The translations under genes and the position numbers were made by a program. Positions 6,617 through 14,763 of a DNA stretch of 38,406 bases are shown one piece after another. The notes under the pieces were generated by a model. It did no database searches. It had not been told where the DNA came from and was given only the letters and a program-made list of their open reading frames with translations. This stretch comes from Lachnospiraceae bacterium. GTDB lineage: Bacteria > Bacillota > Clostridia > Lachnospirales > Lachnospiraceae. Location of the stretch: the NCBI GenBank assembly GCA_014804245.1, contig JAAVAE010000028.1:15305-53710 (forward strand), written 5' to 3'. Each line of letters starts with the position of its first letter. Position 1 is the first letter of the stretch.

Positions 6617-7564
6617 CTATTGTTTACATTTCCATAATGCCATTGGATGCTCACTTATTCTCTCTACAATAGCAACATCCTCAAAAAGAAGCTCTGGTCT
6701 GTACTCTTTGACAGTAAATCGATCTATGTACTCCATCTCCCGTTCCGTCATTTGCATAAGATTAGATATATAATCCTTTGCCTGCTTCTTTCTTTCATCC
6801 AACATAAAATTATCCTTTTTACTAAGCACTGGAAACAGGTCTCTGCGTATCTTATTAAAATTCAATGAATCAATCGCCTTTGTGTCAAAGTTCCGATTGA
6901 CTGTCTCTGCTGAGATTGTTGCGTAAAAAGCAAAACACTTTCTGAACAGGTCTCTTTCATCAGCAAATAAACTTTCACCAATAAGATTCCCCCAATCATA
7001 CAAGTCTCTTGCTGCGGCTCGGCTTATTAGCGCATTTCCCTTTGCAGCAAAAATTTCCAGCGGTGCTACCATTCGTATCTGCATACCATCATTAAAAGCT
7101 TCCGGCAAAATTTCTCTGTATACAGGCTCGAATATATGTGCTCTGAGAGAATAATTTAGCTCAATCTTAATCATGTCACGATTACCACTGGTATTCTGAT
7201 ACTGGTAATAAAACGCATCAAGGCTATGACTAAATCTGGATGCCGGAGACAAGTGATATCCCTCTGCTTCCATGTAGTCCCTTATTATATCTGTTATCTT
7301 CTCTCTGGAAGCAAGCATATCCTCACGTGGATTATTCGGTGTATAATCCATATCAATATCCACAGACAATCTCGGTAGATTAAAGACCGTCAGATTGATG
7401 GCAGTGCCGCCCTTTAGCAAAAGGTGTTCTTTCAAATACTCCTGCTCATTCATAAACCTAATACTGTCTTTTATCCGTAGCACTTTTTCAAATGTGTCTC
7501 TCACAAAACCACACTCTAACGCCTGCCGAGCAACTTCTGCTTTGTTATATACGGGCATACGCAT
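6617..7564 (-). CDS. AbiEii-type nucleotidyltransferase toxin (type IV TA)
   Basis: A 315-aa DUF1814/AbiEii nucleotidyltransferase. The core motifs are LLKGGTAINL (residues 49-58) and the metal-binding SVDIDMD (67-73), followed by the MIKIELNYS strand and the conserved helix AAKGNALISRAAARDLYDW. Characterised relatives (the MenT family) block growth by transferring nucleotides to tRNA. Its start overlaps the end of the antitoxin gene by 20 bp, the standard AbiE arrangement. It acts in the cytoplasm. The RNA-repair operon begins directly downstream on the same strand, with no clear terminator between them. Confidence 0.9.
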   Translation of the reverse strand: MRMPVYNKAEVARQALECGFVRDTFEKVLRIKDSIRFMNEQEYLKEHLLLKGGTAINLTVFNLPRLSVDIDMDYTPNNPREDMLASREKITDIIRDYMEAEGYHLSPASRFSHSLDAFYYQYQNTSGNRDMIKIELNYSLRAHIFEPVYREILPEAFNDGMQIRMVAPLEIFAAKGNALISRAAARDLYDWGNLIGESLFADERDLFRKCFAFYATISAETVNRNFDTKAIDSLNFNKIRRDLFPVLSKKDNFMLDERKKQAKDYISNLMQMTEREMEYIDRFTVKEYRPELLFEDVAIVERISEHPMALWKCKQ

Positions 7565-8312
7565 TCACTCCATTCTTCATATTAAAGATATCTGCAGGAA
7601 TTACTAATTTCCATTCGTCATTATATTGCCCTTTTTCCATGTCTTTTGTCAGATACCGCTTACTTTTTCCTATCTGTGACTTGCAGGTATCAAAAAACTG
7701 ATCCGATAAACCAAGCTTTTCCTTGTTACCTGCAAGTAAAAATCCCATCTTCTGATACAAAAACTGATTCTGGTAAAGTTCCAGATATTTGAGCAGTCTT
7801 TTTTCCTGCATACGATGGATGCTTTCGATGTCCTGCACAACTTCTTCTATGCCCGCAATCTTATCCATATCCTTTACGCTATCAACCAACGTGCGTTCCA
7901 GATTGGTAACTGCAATACCACCACTAAAAGCTGGTTGGTCTATTCCCTCAGAATTCTTTGATGAAACATAATGGTAGGAATATCCGTCAAATTCAAAATC
8001 CCTGAAGCTTGTTTCAGAAGAAACATACACATCATAATAGACCTGATCCGTGATTCCGTAATATTCCATGGCAGTATGATGTGATACATAAGATGATGGA
8101 GTAATGTTACTTGCAATCTGAAACCGGTTTGCAACTGGCTGACCTGTCTCACCACTAATACAAGTGTACATGTTATTACGGATTTTCAGTGCCATTCCGT
8201 CACGCATCAATCGCTTAACAGCAGAGCGTGCGCTATTCATATTATTGTAATATTGATTTACATCCTCAATTTTAAATATAGGCTTCTTTAGCAGTTCAAA
8301 GTATAAATTCAT
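7545..8312 (-). CDS. AbiEi-type antitoxin (type IV TA)
   Basis: A 255-aa antitoxin and autorepressor. The N-terminal winged helix (residues about 1-55) is recognisable in NSARSAVKRLMRDGMALKIR, followed by SSYVSHHTAMEYYGITDQV and a second strand-helix region containing VTNLERTLVDSV, all typical of AbiEi. Relatives bind two inverted repeats in the promoter and counteract AbiEii without a stable complex. It overlaps the toxin gene by 20 bp. A strong promoter at 8379-8407 reads into it, with a dyad just upstream of the -35. Confidence 0.9.
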   Translation of the reverse strand: MNLYFELLKKPIFKIEDVNQYYNNMNSARSAVKRLMRDGMALKIRNNMYTCISGETGQPVANRFQIASNITPSSYVSHHTAMEYYGITDQVYYDVYVSSETSFRDFEFDGYSYHYVSSKNSEGIDQPAFSGGIAVTNLERTLVDSVKDMDKIAGIEEVVQDIESIHRMQEKRLLKYLELYQNQFLYQKMGFLLAGNKEKLGLSDQFFDTCKSQIGKSKRYLTKDMEKGQYNDEWKLVIPADIFNMKNGVNAYARI

Positions 8313-8378
8313 AATCCGCCCTTCAATTTTCCAAACTTATAGTTCTTATGTAAACCACTTCGTCTAATTTTTAAACAA

Positions 8379-8407
8379 ATAATACATCTTCCAGCTACAC
8401 TTGTCAA
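8379..8407 (-). promoter_or_regulatory. Promoter of the abiEi-abiEii operon
   Basis: Minus strand TTGACA (8402-8407), 17-bp spacer, TATTAT (8379-8384), about 65 bp before the antitoxin start. Confidence 0.85.
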
Positions 8408-8426
8408 GTTTATTATTTTTTTGTTT

Positions 8427-8444
8427 TAGTTTACGCGCAAACTA
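8427..8444. promoter_or_regulatory. Dyad TAGTTT-N6-AAACTA, candidate AbiEi operator
   Basis: A perfect 6-bp inverted repeat with a 6-bp centre (ACGCGC), lying 19 bp beyond the -35 box of the abiE promoter. AbiEi proteins repress from inverted repeats in this position. A related GTTTA/TAAAC pair occurs at about 8351-8375 below the -10 box. Confidence 0.5.
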
Positions 8445-8466
8445 TTTTATATGCTATTAAAACCAT

Positions 8467-8510
8467 AAAAGACCCGAGCGCATTTCTTAGTATGCTCAAC
8501 AGGTCTCTTT
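8467..8510 (-). terminator. Terminator of the LysM/DUF3298 operon
   Basis: AGACC and GAGC on the minus strand pair with GCTC and GGTCT, which is followed by TTT. It lies 50 bp after the LysM gene stop. Confidence 0.55.
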
Positions 8511-8558
8511 ATCATACTGCTTTCGGTTTTAGGATATATCTAACTTATTAAATATACC

Positions 8559-9578
8559 TTATCTGCTCATCCGATCCATCAGCTTTTCTCTCGAACTTTT
8601 CGTTTCTTCTTCCGCCCCTGTTGCCTTATTCAATAAAGAAGTAAAAAACTCGTCCACATAAGCAAAAGAATTATACATTCCCTCAAGCTCCCATTCTGAT
8701 TCGGGCACAATACTCATATTAGAGTCGTTAGCAGTAAATTCCTCAACGCTTTCAGAATCAAAATGCTCCTCAAAAGAAGCTGTTACATATCGCACACAGC
8801 CTTGAATATCATAATCATCAAGTGCATATCCTAGAAATTCTGCCTGTATATGATCCGTCAGCTTGAGCCCCACACAGACCTTACAAGTAAGATTGGGATA
8901 ATCATCAGGGCTGATATGCCAAATATAGGAATATAAATACAGTTCCCCTGATGCATCCTCTTGATCTTCCATATAGTAATGATCAAAACTCAGATCAGAT
9001 ACCTGTCCATTATAATTTTTTTGGGCATGATCAGCAATCTGCTGTGTACACTTTTCCCAGTCAATAACGCTGTCCAAAACTTCCTTTGTTTTGTCCTGCA
9101 CCAGACAGGCGATTTCGCCCTCTCCCGACATTACCATATTTGCACCAGCATTTCCTGACTGGTTCATTCCTATTGTCCATCCATAAGGCAGATCCATAGA
9201 ATACTCTCTCATCTGTATACCTCCATATTGCGCTTCCTTTCTGAATATATTGCCGGTTCGCGACATCTTAAGCACCATACCCGGATAGATCAAATTGGGG
9301 TCCGAGAGTACATCCCGATTGGCATCTGCCAATTCCAAATAATAACGTTCATCCCCTAACTGCTTTCTGGCAATCTTCCAAAGACTATCGCCTTGCTGAA
9401 CCGTATAATCTTTTTCCTCTTCCGTCAGTATCATATATGTCCCATCCTCGTCTTTTACGTTTTCATAAGTAAGAGGATATTTCTCCGCTGCCCAAACCTC
9501 CATATAAGACATGGGACTAATTAAAACAGCTGCACCTACTATATATAATCCTATTTGCTTTAATATTCGTAATCCCAT
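8559..9578 (-). CDS. Secreted LysM-domain protein
   Basis: A 339-aa protein with an N-terminal signal/anchor (hydrophobic residues about 8-26, ending VWAAE) and a LysM domain at about 58-105 (YTVQQGDSLWKIARKQLGDE ... IYPGMVLKM). LysM binds peptidoglycan or chitin-type glycans. The C-terminal 230 residues form an acidic domain I do not recognise. The gene overlaps the end of the upstream membrane-protein gene by 19 bp, so the two are translated together and probably work together at the cell surface. AGGTG precedes the ATG. Confidence 0.8.
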   Translation of the reverse strand: MGLRILKQIGLYIVGAAVLISPMSYMEVWAAEKYPLTYENVKDEDGTYMILTEEEKDYTVQQGDSLWKIARKQLGDERYYLELADANRDVLSDPNLIYPGMVLKMSRTGNIFRKEAQYGGIQMREYSMDLPYGWTIGMNQSGNAGANMVMSGEGEIACLVQDKTKEVLDSVIDWEKCTQQIADHAQKNYNGQVSDLSFDHYYMEDQEDASGELYLYSYIWHISPDDYPNLTCKVCVGLKLTDHIQAEFLGYALDDYDIQGCVRYVTASFEEHFDSESVEEFTANDSNMSIVPESEWELEGMYNSFAYVDEFFTSLLNKATGAEEETKSSREKLMDRMSR

Positions 9579-10576
9579 ACACCTGCATCTTCTCCTAACC
9601 AGATATTATCTTTTTTATCTATACATGAAAGTACTTCTCCTGTAGTTTCGGATTTTTCAAACTTATCCCAGAAATCACTTTGCTTTTTAAATACTTCTAA
9701 TTCTTCTGCACTCAACTGTGTATAATAACTCCGATTAACAGGCTCATATGTATATGCATACTCCAGTACAGGGTCAAGTGAAACGCCGATAACAAACTCT
9801 TTCTCATCAGTTATATAAAAGAAGGGACGACAAATAAAATCTTCATTAATTTCCTCGTCTGTCTGCAAAAACCAGGATAACAAAAGATCAAGATCTTCAT
9901 CATCTGCATATTCCATATCCAACTCATCGCTTAAAGACTTATCCCACACCTTCATAAAATCTCTATTGATTTCCAGGATATCACCCAGTGAATAACTCTG
10001 TCCGGTCAGCAAATCCACCGTAAGCGCCCTCTTTGTCCCATTTGTCATCCATACGGGATGGCCTGCTGCATAGTACTCATTATAATCCAAGCTTAAAAGA
10101 TACTGACTATGATAAGTAATATCGCAATTTACATCACTGGCAAAAATACTAAAATACTCTTCCTGAAAATCCTTTACTTCATCAGAGGGCTCTAAATGCC
10201 AGTAATTGACTCTGTCCATGGCAGTATCATACATCAATTGATTCAACTGCCCCTGCACCTCTTCGTCTATTCCTTCCAAGCGTGGATATTCCACTGTAAT
10301 CACATCCCAGTAGTCATATTCTTCTGAATATTCCACAAAATACTGTTCCTTTTGTACCGTGTAGTTCTCATATCCCCTTGGGAATGAAGAGTATATAATA
10401 GCTCCAGCAACTATGCCGATTATAAGGAGCACTGCCAAGATCACTACAAATATTATCAGCCATTTGGATCTACTTTTACTGCTATTTTCCTGCATCTCAT
10501 TTGCAGGCATAATCTTCTCTTCCCCTTTATCTTCCGGTACTCCGTTTTCCATTTGACCCAAATCTCTTTCCTCCAT
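9560..10576 (-). CDS. Membrane-anchored protein with DUF3298/RsiV-like external domain
   Basis: This 338-aa protein has a cytoplasmic N-terminus of about 35 residues, one membrane helix (about 38-64, WLIIFVVILAVLLIIGIVAG) and a large external domain. Within it, YPRLEG...VQGQLNQLM and the later EYYAAGHPVWMTNGTKR and TVDLLTGQSYSLGDI are features of DUF3298/DUF4163 domains, known from RsiV (lysozyme-sensing anti-sigma) and PdaC. No sigma factor is adjacent, so an anti-sigma role is not supported; a cell-wall-related function is. First gene of a two-gene operon with the LysM protein. Confidence 0.7.
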   Translation of the reverse strand: MEERDLGQMENGVPEDKGEEKIMPANEMQENSSKSRSKWLIIFVVILAVLLIIGIVAGAIIYSSFPRGYENYTVQKEQYFVEYSEEYDYWDVITVEYPRLEGIDEEVQGQLNQLMYDTAMDRVNYWHLEPSDEVKDFQEEYFSIFASDVNCDITYHSQYLLSLDYNEYYAAGHPVWMTNGTKRALTVDLLTGQSYSLGDILEINRDFMKVWDKSLSDELDMEYADDEDLDLLLSWFLQTDEEINEDFICRPFFYITDEKEFVIGVSLDPVLEYAYTYEPVNRSYYTQLSAEELEVFKKQSDFWDKFEKSETTGEVLSCIDKKDNIWLGEDAGVWDYEY

Positions 10577-10639
10577 ATCTTGTAATTCCCTTCCTTATTT
10601 ATATTTTATCTATTTATGCGGAAAAATTATCTAATCGCC

Positions 10640-10694
10640 ATTATACATGCCAAATGCATCAAAGATGCATCAAAATTGCATCATAAGTACATCA
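10640..10694 (-). promoter_or_regulatory. Four tandem 11-bp repeats over the promoter of the DUF3298/LysM operon
   Basis: Reading the minus strand from 10694: TGATGTACTTA, TGATGCAATTT, TGATGCATCTT, TGATGCATTTG. They are exactly 11 bp apart, ending 5 bp before a TATAAT (10640-10645). The -35 region is covered by the repeats and has no good -35 box, the layout of an activator-dependent promoter. Helical-phase direct repeats like these are typical binding sites of OmpR-type response regulators. Confidence 0.6.
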
Positions 10695-10710
10695 TTTCTG
10701 CATTTTCAAC

Positions 10711-10751
10711 AAAAAAGGCTAATCAAGGAATTACACTTTCCAAGATTAGCC
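10711..10751 (-). terminator. Terminator of the diguanylate cyclase gene
   Basis: GGCTAATC (10751-10744) pairs with GATTAGCC (10724-10717), extended inside by GGAA/TTCC, followed by six Ts on the minus strand. A short T-run on the other side may make it bidirectional. Confidence 0.8.
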
Positions 10752-10758
10752 TCATTTT

Positions 10759-12093
10759 TTATCTTCTTCCGTCGATCCCGATTGTTCGGTAATACTCATT
10801 TTTCTCCTGATACATCAGTTTCTCAGCCTTGCTCATGATCTTTTGCAGGTTATTTTCAAACTTTTCCTCCATTGCCGAACCAATTGCCAAATTCACCGAA
10901 TTTTCAACAGATTTCTTTCGCAGGAACTCAACGCGGTTCTGGAATGTATCTCCGTCAATGCCCGCACAAATGGCAAGCAGTTCATCTCCTCCTATACGAA
11001 ACAGCCCATATTCCCCGAAGGCACTTTTCAGACTCTCGGAAGCACGGCAGATCAACTCATCCCCCATTTTATGCCCCATTGTATCATTCATCCTTTTCAG
11101 TCCCGTAATGTCACAGTATACAATGCCTATACTTGTATCACTTTCGATGTTAGAAATATACTCCTCCATAGCATGCCTGTTCCCTAATGTCGTAAGCTGG
11201 TCGCACAGGCTGAGTTCACGGAGCTGGTTCATCATATTCCGCCTTTTAAGCGTAGAGCTGATAAAATACCCCACAATCTGAAGCATATTGAGTGCATCCT
11301 CCACCTCCTGCTTCGGAGGATTATCTATGCCGTAAAAGCCTATTAGATGATTGTCATCATACAGCGGGACGACAACAATCGAATGGATATTCTGACTTTT
11401 CAGATTCTCATACTGTAATGGGTCATCGTATCTCATTTTCTCTATGTCGTCAAACATGATATTTTGGTTTTCATTAAAACAATGATACCAGTTCGCGCAG
11501 ACCTCAGGAGGTACTTTTTGGAGATTATCCTTTTCGGGCGTTATACCCGCCGCAACCCACTCATATGTATTATCATCTCCGCCTGATGAATTTTTTTCAA
11601 AAATATAAGACCTTTCCCCATTTAGTCCTTTTCCCAAAAATTCCAGTATGAGATCAATTGATCTGTCAGGATTCAGTTCACACGCCGCACGTTTTATTCC
11701 TTCATTTACACAAGCTTCAAGATCTTTATGTCTGCCAAGCGTTTTTCTGGCGTTTTCATTTTTGCTGATATCTATGGCAAGTTCAAAACGTAAATGCCGC
11801 CCGTTTTCTTTTGCCATTGTAGCCATAATCAAAAAGTGCTTGTTCAACGCAGGATTGAAATATTTCTTCTCTACAAATTCACCCTCTGACAGCTCCTCAT
11901 TGCTGCACATCGCACAGGGAAAACCGTTCCCGTAAAACACCTCATAGCATTTCCTTCCCCTTAATTCATCAACATGGGAAATACCATATGTTTCCAGAGT
12001 TTTGCGGTTCATATACACTATTTCATAACTGTCCATATCGGACGCATAGGCAAGTTCGTTGATATTTTCAAAAAAATCCCAAACCCTCTCCAC
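10759..12093 (-). CDS. Diguanylate cyclase with PAS, GAF and GGDEF domains
   Basis: 444 aa from a GTG start, soluble. Residues 1-110 are PAS-like with a CAMC cysteine pair (C60, C63) that might bind a metal or sense redox. Residues about 130-282 are GAF-like. Residues 290-440 are GGDEF, with DQLTTLGNR, the metal Asp D328 in YCDITGLK, and the active loop RIGGDEL (368-372), a functional variant of GGDEF. It should make cyclic di-GMP. No RxxD inhibitory site lies five residues before the loop, so product inhibition is unlikely. The gene follows the kinase/LytTR pair and has a matching pair of 21-bp-spaced repeats in its promoter, suggesting control by that regulator. Confidence 0.9.
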   Translation of the reverse strand: MERVWDFFENINELAYASDMDSYEIVYMNRKTLETYGISHVDELRGRKCYEVFYGNGFPCAMCSNEELSEGEFVEKKYFNPALNKHFLIMATMAKENGRHLRFELAIDISKNENARKTLGRHKDLEACVNEGIKRAACELNPDRSIDLILEFLGKGLNGERSYIFEKNSSGGDDNTYEWVAAGITPEKDNLQKVPPEVCANWYHCFNENQNIMFDDIEKMRYDDPLQYENLKSQNIHSIVVVPLYDDNHLIGFYGIDNPPKQEVEDALNMLQIVGYFISSTLKRRNMMNQLRELSLCDQLTTLGNRHAMEEYISNIESDTSIGIVYCDITGLKRMNDTMGHKMGDELICRASESLKSAFGEYGLFRIGGDELLAICAGIDGDTFQNRVEFLRKKSVENSVNLAIGSAMEEKFENNLQKIMSKAEKLMYQEKNEYYRTIGIDGRR

Positions 12094-12129
12094 TGGCTCT
12101 ACTTTCCTTTCTGCCTATCTTCCCCCTTC

Positions 12130-12155
12130 ATAAAGTCTATAATAACAGACTTTAT
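12130..12155. promoter_or_regulatory. Perfect dyad ATAAAGTCT-N8-AGACTTTAT before the cyclase gene
   Basis: Nine-bp arms at 12130-12138 and 12147-12155, about 40 bp before the cyclase GTG. It overlaps the candidate -10 TATAAA (12151-12156, minus strand). It has no T-run, so it is an operator or a leader hairpin rather than a terminator of the kinase operon. Confidence 0.45.
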
Positions 12156-12203
12156 AAGCGAATATTCTGACACGAATCGACCAGAGATAGCATTGAATCG
12201 ACT
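12151..12203 (-). promoter_or_regulatory. LytTR-type direct repeats and promoter of the diguanylate cyclase gene
   Basis: On the minus strand AGTCGATTC (12203-12195) and GGTCGATTC (12182-12174) are 21 bp apart, the 9-bp box plus 12-bp spacer expected for LytTR response regulators. Seventeen bp later is TATAAA. The same arrangement occurs at 14342-14396 upstream of the LytTR regulator gene. Confidence 0.65.
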
Positions 12204-12209
12204 ATTTTC

Positions 12210-13478
12210 TCAAAATGACACACGAAGGATAAACCTGTCATCTTTGACCAAAAAAGTGTATATACCGCCATACTTCTCCACAACGGTGCATATGCTGCGT
12301 ACTCCAATCCCATGTCCCGGATGATACGTAACAGGAACTCCGTACTCAAAGGTTATGTCCTCATCGCAGGAGTTGATAACCTGTAAAAAGAATTTTCCGC
12401 TTTTCTCATATGCAGAGACCTCAATCATGCCGGATAATCCCTTTTTTTTCAATTTCTGACAAGCATGCAATGCATTTTCCATAGCATTGGATAATAGAAC
12501 GCACAAGTCAGTTTCGGATATGGGAAGAGATTGTGAAATCATCGCCTTGATTTTAATTGGAATGTCAAGATCTAAGGCCCGTCCTGCAAACGAGGAAAAT
12601 ATCAGATTTGCCGCTTCATTTTCACAAAAAGCCGTCACTTTGTTTGCTTCAATCTCTGAACAGATTTCCTGAATATATGCCTGCGCCTGCTCAATCTTCC
12701 CATTTTCAATGCAGGAGGAAAGATATTGCATATGGTGACGCAGATCGTGGCGGAAGGTACTGGTCCTTTGCTGCAATTCACGAAGAGCTTTAATCTCCCG
12801 AACAGCCTGCGCGTTCTGCAGATTCATGATATCCTGCGTCTGTTCAAGGCGGCTGCGTATCTGTTCCTCTTTCGAAACACGGACCACAAATAATAAATAT
12901 GCCATACTGCATACAAACGACATGAATTCCACTGTGACCAAAACACCATCCAACAACAGGCTCGTGTAGATACGGGTCAGATAATCGAAACCATAATATA
13001 CTGCCGGCACCACACCGAACCGATACTGTGTCGCAGTCGGATAATGTGAAACAGAACGTACGGACGGCGCTATAAATCGCACCAAAATCAACAGAATCGG
13101 CAGCGTCATAGCTAATTCAGCCGCGTCTTGCATCATGGATTCCCCCGAAAACACGGCAACAATCAAAAGCGCCAGCCATCGTCTAATCTGGCAGCAAAGA
13201 TATGCAGTCAAAACAGAGATAACCGACCAAAGACATTTCCGGCTGAGAATCCAGAGCATCATAATAAAGGGAAAATGTGTAATAAACGGATAAATGTACT
13301 CAACAATATCCGCATCGACAAAGAAATATATAATTCCCTGAAACATTAAAATTGCACTCATACTGCCGGTCATAAGCAGAATTTTTTTTCGTGTCCAACA
13401 AATATCACAGAAAAATGCTGCTACAACCATACCAAAAATACCCACAGAAGTGGAGTTCAACAAATAAATACCGCTCAT
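12210..13478 (-). CDS. AgrC-like sensor histidine kinase (GHKL type)
   Basis: 422 aa. Residues about 1-200 carry some six hydrophobic membrane helices. A coiled-coil stretch (205-240) leads to the phosphoacceptor H244 in TFRHDLRHHM. The ATP-binding domain has the N box LLSNAMENALHA (N331, N335) and the G box GHGIGVRSI (388-396). This is the peptide-sensing AgrC/ComD class with a HATPase_c_5 domain. The start of the gene overlaps the end of the LytTR regulator gene by 4 bp (ATGA). No AgrB or AgrD-like peptide gene is visible, so the ligand is unknown. Confidence 0.9.
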   Translation of the reverse strand: MSGIYLLNSTSVGIFGMVVAAFFCDICWTRKKILLMTGSMSAILMFQGIIYFFVDADIVEYIYPFITHFPFIMMLWILSRKCLWSVISVLTAYLCCQIRRWLALLIVAVFSGESMMQDAAELAMTLPILLILVRFIAPSVRSVSHYPTATQYRFGVVPAVYYGFDYLTRIYTSLLLDGVLVTVEFMSFVCSMAYLLFVVRVSKEEQIRSRLEQTQDIMNLQNAQAVREIKALRELQQRTSTFRHDLRHHMQYLSSCIENGKIEQAQAYIQEICSEIEANKVTAFCENEAANLIFSSFAGRALDLDIPIKIKAMISQSLPISETDLCVLLSNAMENALHACQKLKKKGLSGMIEVSAYEKSGKFFLQVINSCDEDITFEYGVPVTYHPGHGIGVRSICTVVEKYGGIYTFLVKDDRFILRVSF

Positions 13479-14212
13479 AATATAAAAACCTGCTGCCTGT
13501 TAAATGCGTATTCAAGATAAACATTTTTGATTTCAGAACATTTTCCATGCGGAATAGGAATTTCCGCAAGACTCTCCAATTTAATCGCTTTATAAGAAAT
13601 ACTCTGAATATACTCCATATTGACTAAAAACGACCGATGCGGACGAAAGAAATTTTTATACTGTGTAAGCTGACCGCACAGTTCATCCATACTCCCAGTA
13701 CTTTCCAATACAGTCCCATTATTCATATGGAACAATAATGTGTGTCTAATCACTTCGCAATATTCGAGTTTATCCAAATTGATTCTTGTAATCCCACTTT
13801 TGCAGCGCAGGATCAGACTACTCGGGTAATCCTTTCTGCATTCGGAAATAACGGAATCCATCAGCCTAAAAAAACTCTCCTCACGGATTGGCTTTATCTG
13901 GTAATAATATGCTCCCACCGTATAAGATTGTATTGCAAACTCGGAAGATGAAGTTAAAAAAATAATTTTTACTACATTATCATACTGGCGAATCTCTTTT
14001 GCCGTATTGATTCCATTTTCGCCCGGCATAATTACATCCAGAAACAGAACGTCAAAGCGCATCCCTCTTTCAATTTCAGCCAATAATTCCAAAGAACTGC
14101 TGAAAGAGACATATACAATTTCTTGATTACATCTCTCACGATATTGGTTAATCAACACGTTGATTTCGTTTAACATGGACATCTCATCATCACAAAACGC
14201 TACCTTTATCAT
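13475..14212 (-). CDS. LytTR-family response regulator
   Basis: The receiver domain starts MIKVAFCDDE (acid pocket D8-E10), with the phosphorylated D59 in FLDVIMPGENG and the conserved Lys in QIKPI. A LytTR DNA-binding domain covers about 130-240 (ILRCKSGITRINLDKLEYCE ... FFRPHRSFLVNMEYI). I choose the ATG at 14212 because the family begins there and AAGGA lies upstream; an ATG at 14233 without a ribosome binding site adds seven residues. First gene of a two-gene operon with the AgrC-like kinase. Likely targets are the 21-bp-spaced repeats before its own operon and before the cyclase gene. Confidence 0.9.
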   Translation of the reverse strand: MIKVAFCDDEMSMLNEINVLINQYRERCNQEIVYVSFSSSLELLAEIERGMRFDVLFLDVIMPGENGINTAKEIRQYDNVVKIIFLTSSSEFAIQSYTVGAYYYQIKPIREESFFRLMDSVISECRKDYPSSLILRCKSGITRINLDKLEYCEVIRHTLLFHMNNGTVLESTGSMDELCGQLTQYKNFFRPHRSFLVNMEYIQSISYKAIKLESLAEIPIPHGKCSEIKNVYLEYAFNRQQVFIL

Positions 14213-14257
14213 AGAATCATTTTTCCTTTCCATATGCTCATGATACCACTGCCTGAA

Positions 14258-14311
14258 ATTATAAGCAAATTGAATGCCAAACGAGCAGGGAAAGCTTTCT
14301 TTCCTGCCCGC
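14258..14311 (-). promoter_or_regulatory. Leader hairpin and second -10 box of the LytTR operon
   Basis: GCGGGCAGG-AAAG pairs with CTTTCCCTGCT (14311-14285), followed by GTTTGG; the weak T-run suggests at most an attenuator. A TATAAT (14258-14263) downstream of it, without a good -35, could be a constitutive start 40-odd bp before the regulator gene. Confidence 0.35.
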
Positions 14312-14341
14312 TTATATTGTCTGGTCAGTATACAGTAACCG

Positions 14342-14396
14342 CTTATAAAAATGAATGTTTTGTCATGAATCAACCTAAAACCGCATTCAATCGACC
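14342..14396 (-). promoter_or_regulatory. LytTR-type direct repeats and promoter of the regulator/kinase operon
   Basis: Minus strand GGTCGATTG (14396-14388) and GGTTGATTC (14375-14367) are 21 bp apart and are followed after 19 bp by TATAAG (14347-14342). The stretch after the second box (ATGACAAAACATTC) resembles that before the cyclase gene (GTGTCAGAATATTC). It implies autoactivation of the operon. Confidence 0.65.
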
Positions 14397-14400
14397 ATAA

Positions 14401-14640
14401 TCAGGTGGGAGCAGCATCAGTCAGCTTATTGTAGCAAAAAGAGCATATTGCCACAGATTTTTGTCCTCCATTGCTATACTCTTTTATGTATGTGGCATAC
14501 CCTATAAAATTTGCTTTCCCTATGACAACGCGCTCCCCAAGTTTCTGTATCAGTTTCCATGCACCACCATGACTGATTGTCTGTCCGCTCGTTTCTGTTA
14601 TCGATTCGGTTTTTCCTTTTATTTTACCAATTAAAATTAT
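14401..14640 (-). pseudogene. Open frame without a start codon, possible gene remnant
   Basis: This lies in the 550-bp gap between the LytTR operon and the oxidoreductase gene. The minus strand has about 80 uninterrupted codons ending at TGA 14401-14403, including HGGAWKLIQKLGERVVIGKA and KSVAICSFCYNKLTDAAPT. There is no ATG, GTG or TTG at its head and a stop precedes it. The protein-like composition suggests a 5'-truncated gene. I do not recognise the family; chance is possible. Confidence 0.3.
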
Positions 14641-14658
14641 ACACTAACATATAAAAGC

Positions 14659-14703
14659 CAAAAAAGGCTGCTAATCGCAATCTTTCATGCTCTCAGCAGC
14701 CTT
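14659..14703 (-). terminator. Terminator of the oxidoreductase operon
   Basis: Minus strand AAGGCTGCT (14703-14695) pairs with AGCAGCCTT (14672-14664), followed by more Ts. It lies 60 bp after the last gene of the operon. Confidence 0.8.
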
Positions 14704-14763
14704 TTCACAAACCTTCAAATTCACATATGAATTATCATAATCTCCTTTTATCCAGGTTTTAAT

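Noticed and set aside
7940..8155. 71-codon frame inside abiEi
   Set aside because: Out-of-frame shadow of a well-supported gene.
9560..10576. RsiV-type anti-sigma factor
   Set aside because: The external domain resembles RsiV, but no sigma factor gene is adjacent and the cytoplasmic part is a short acidic tail.
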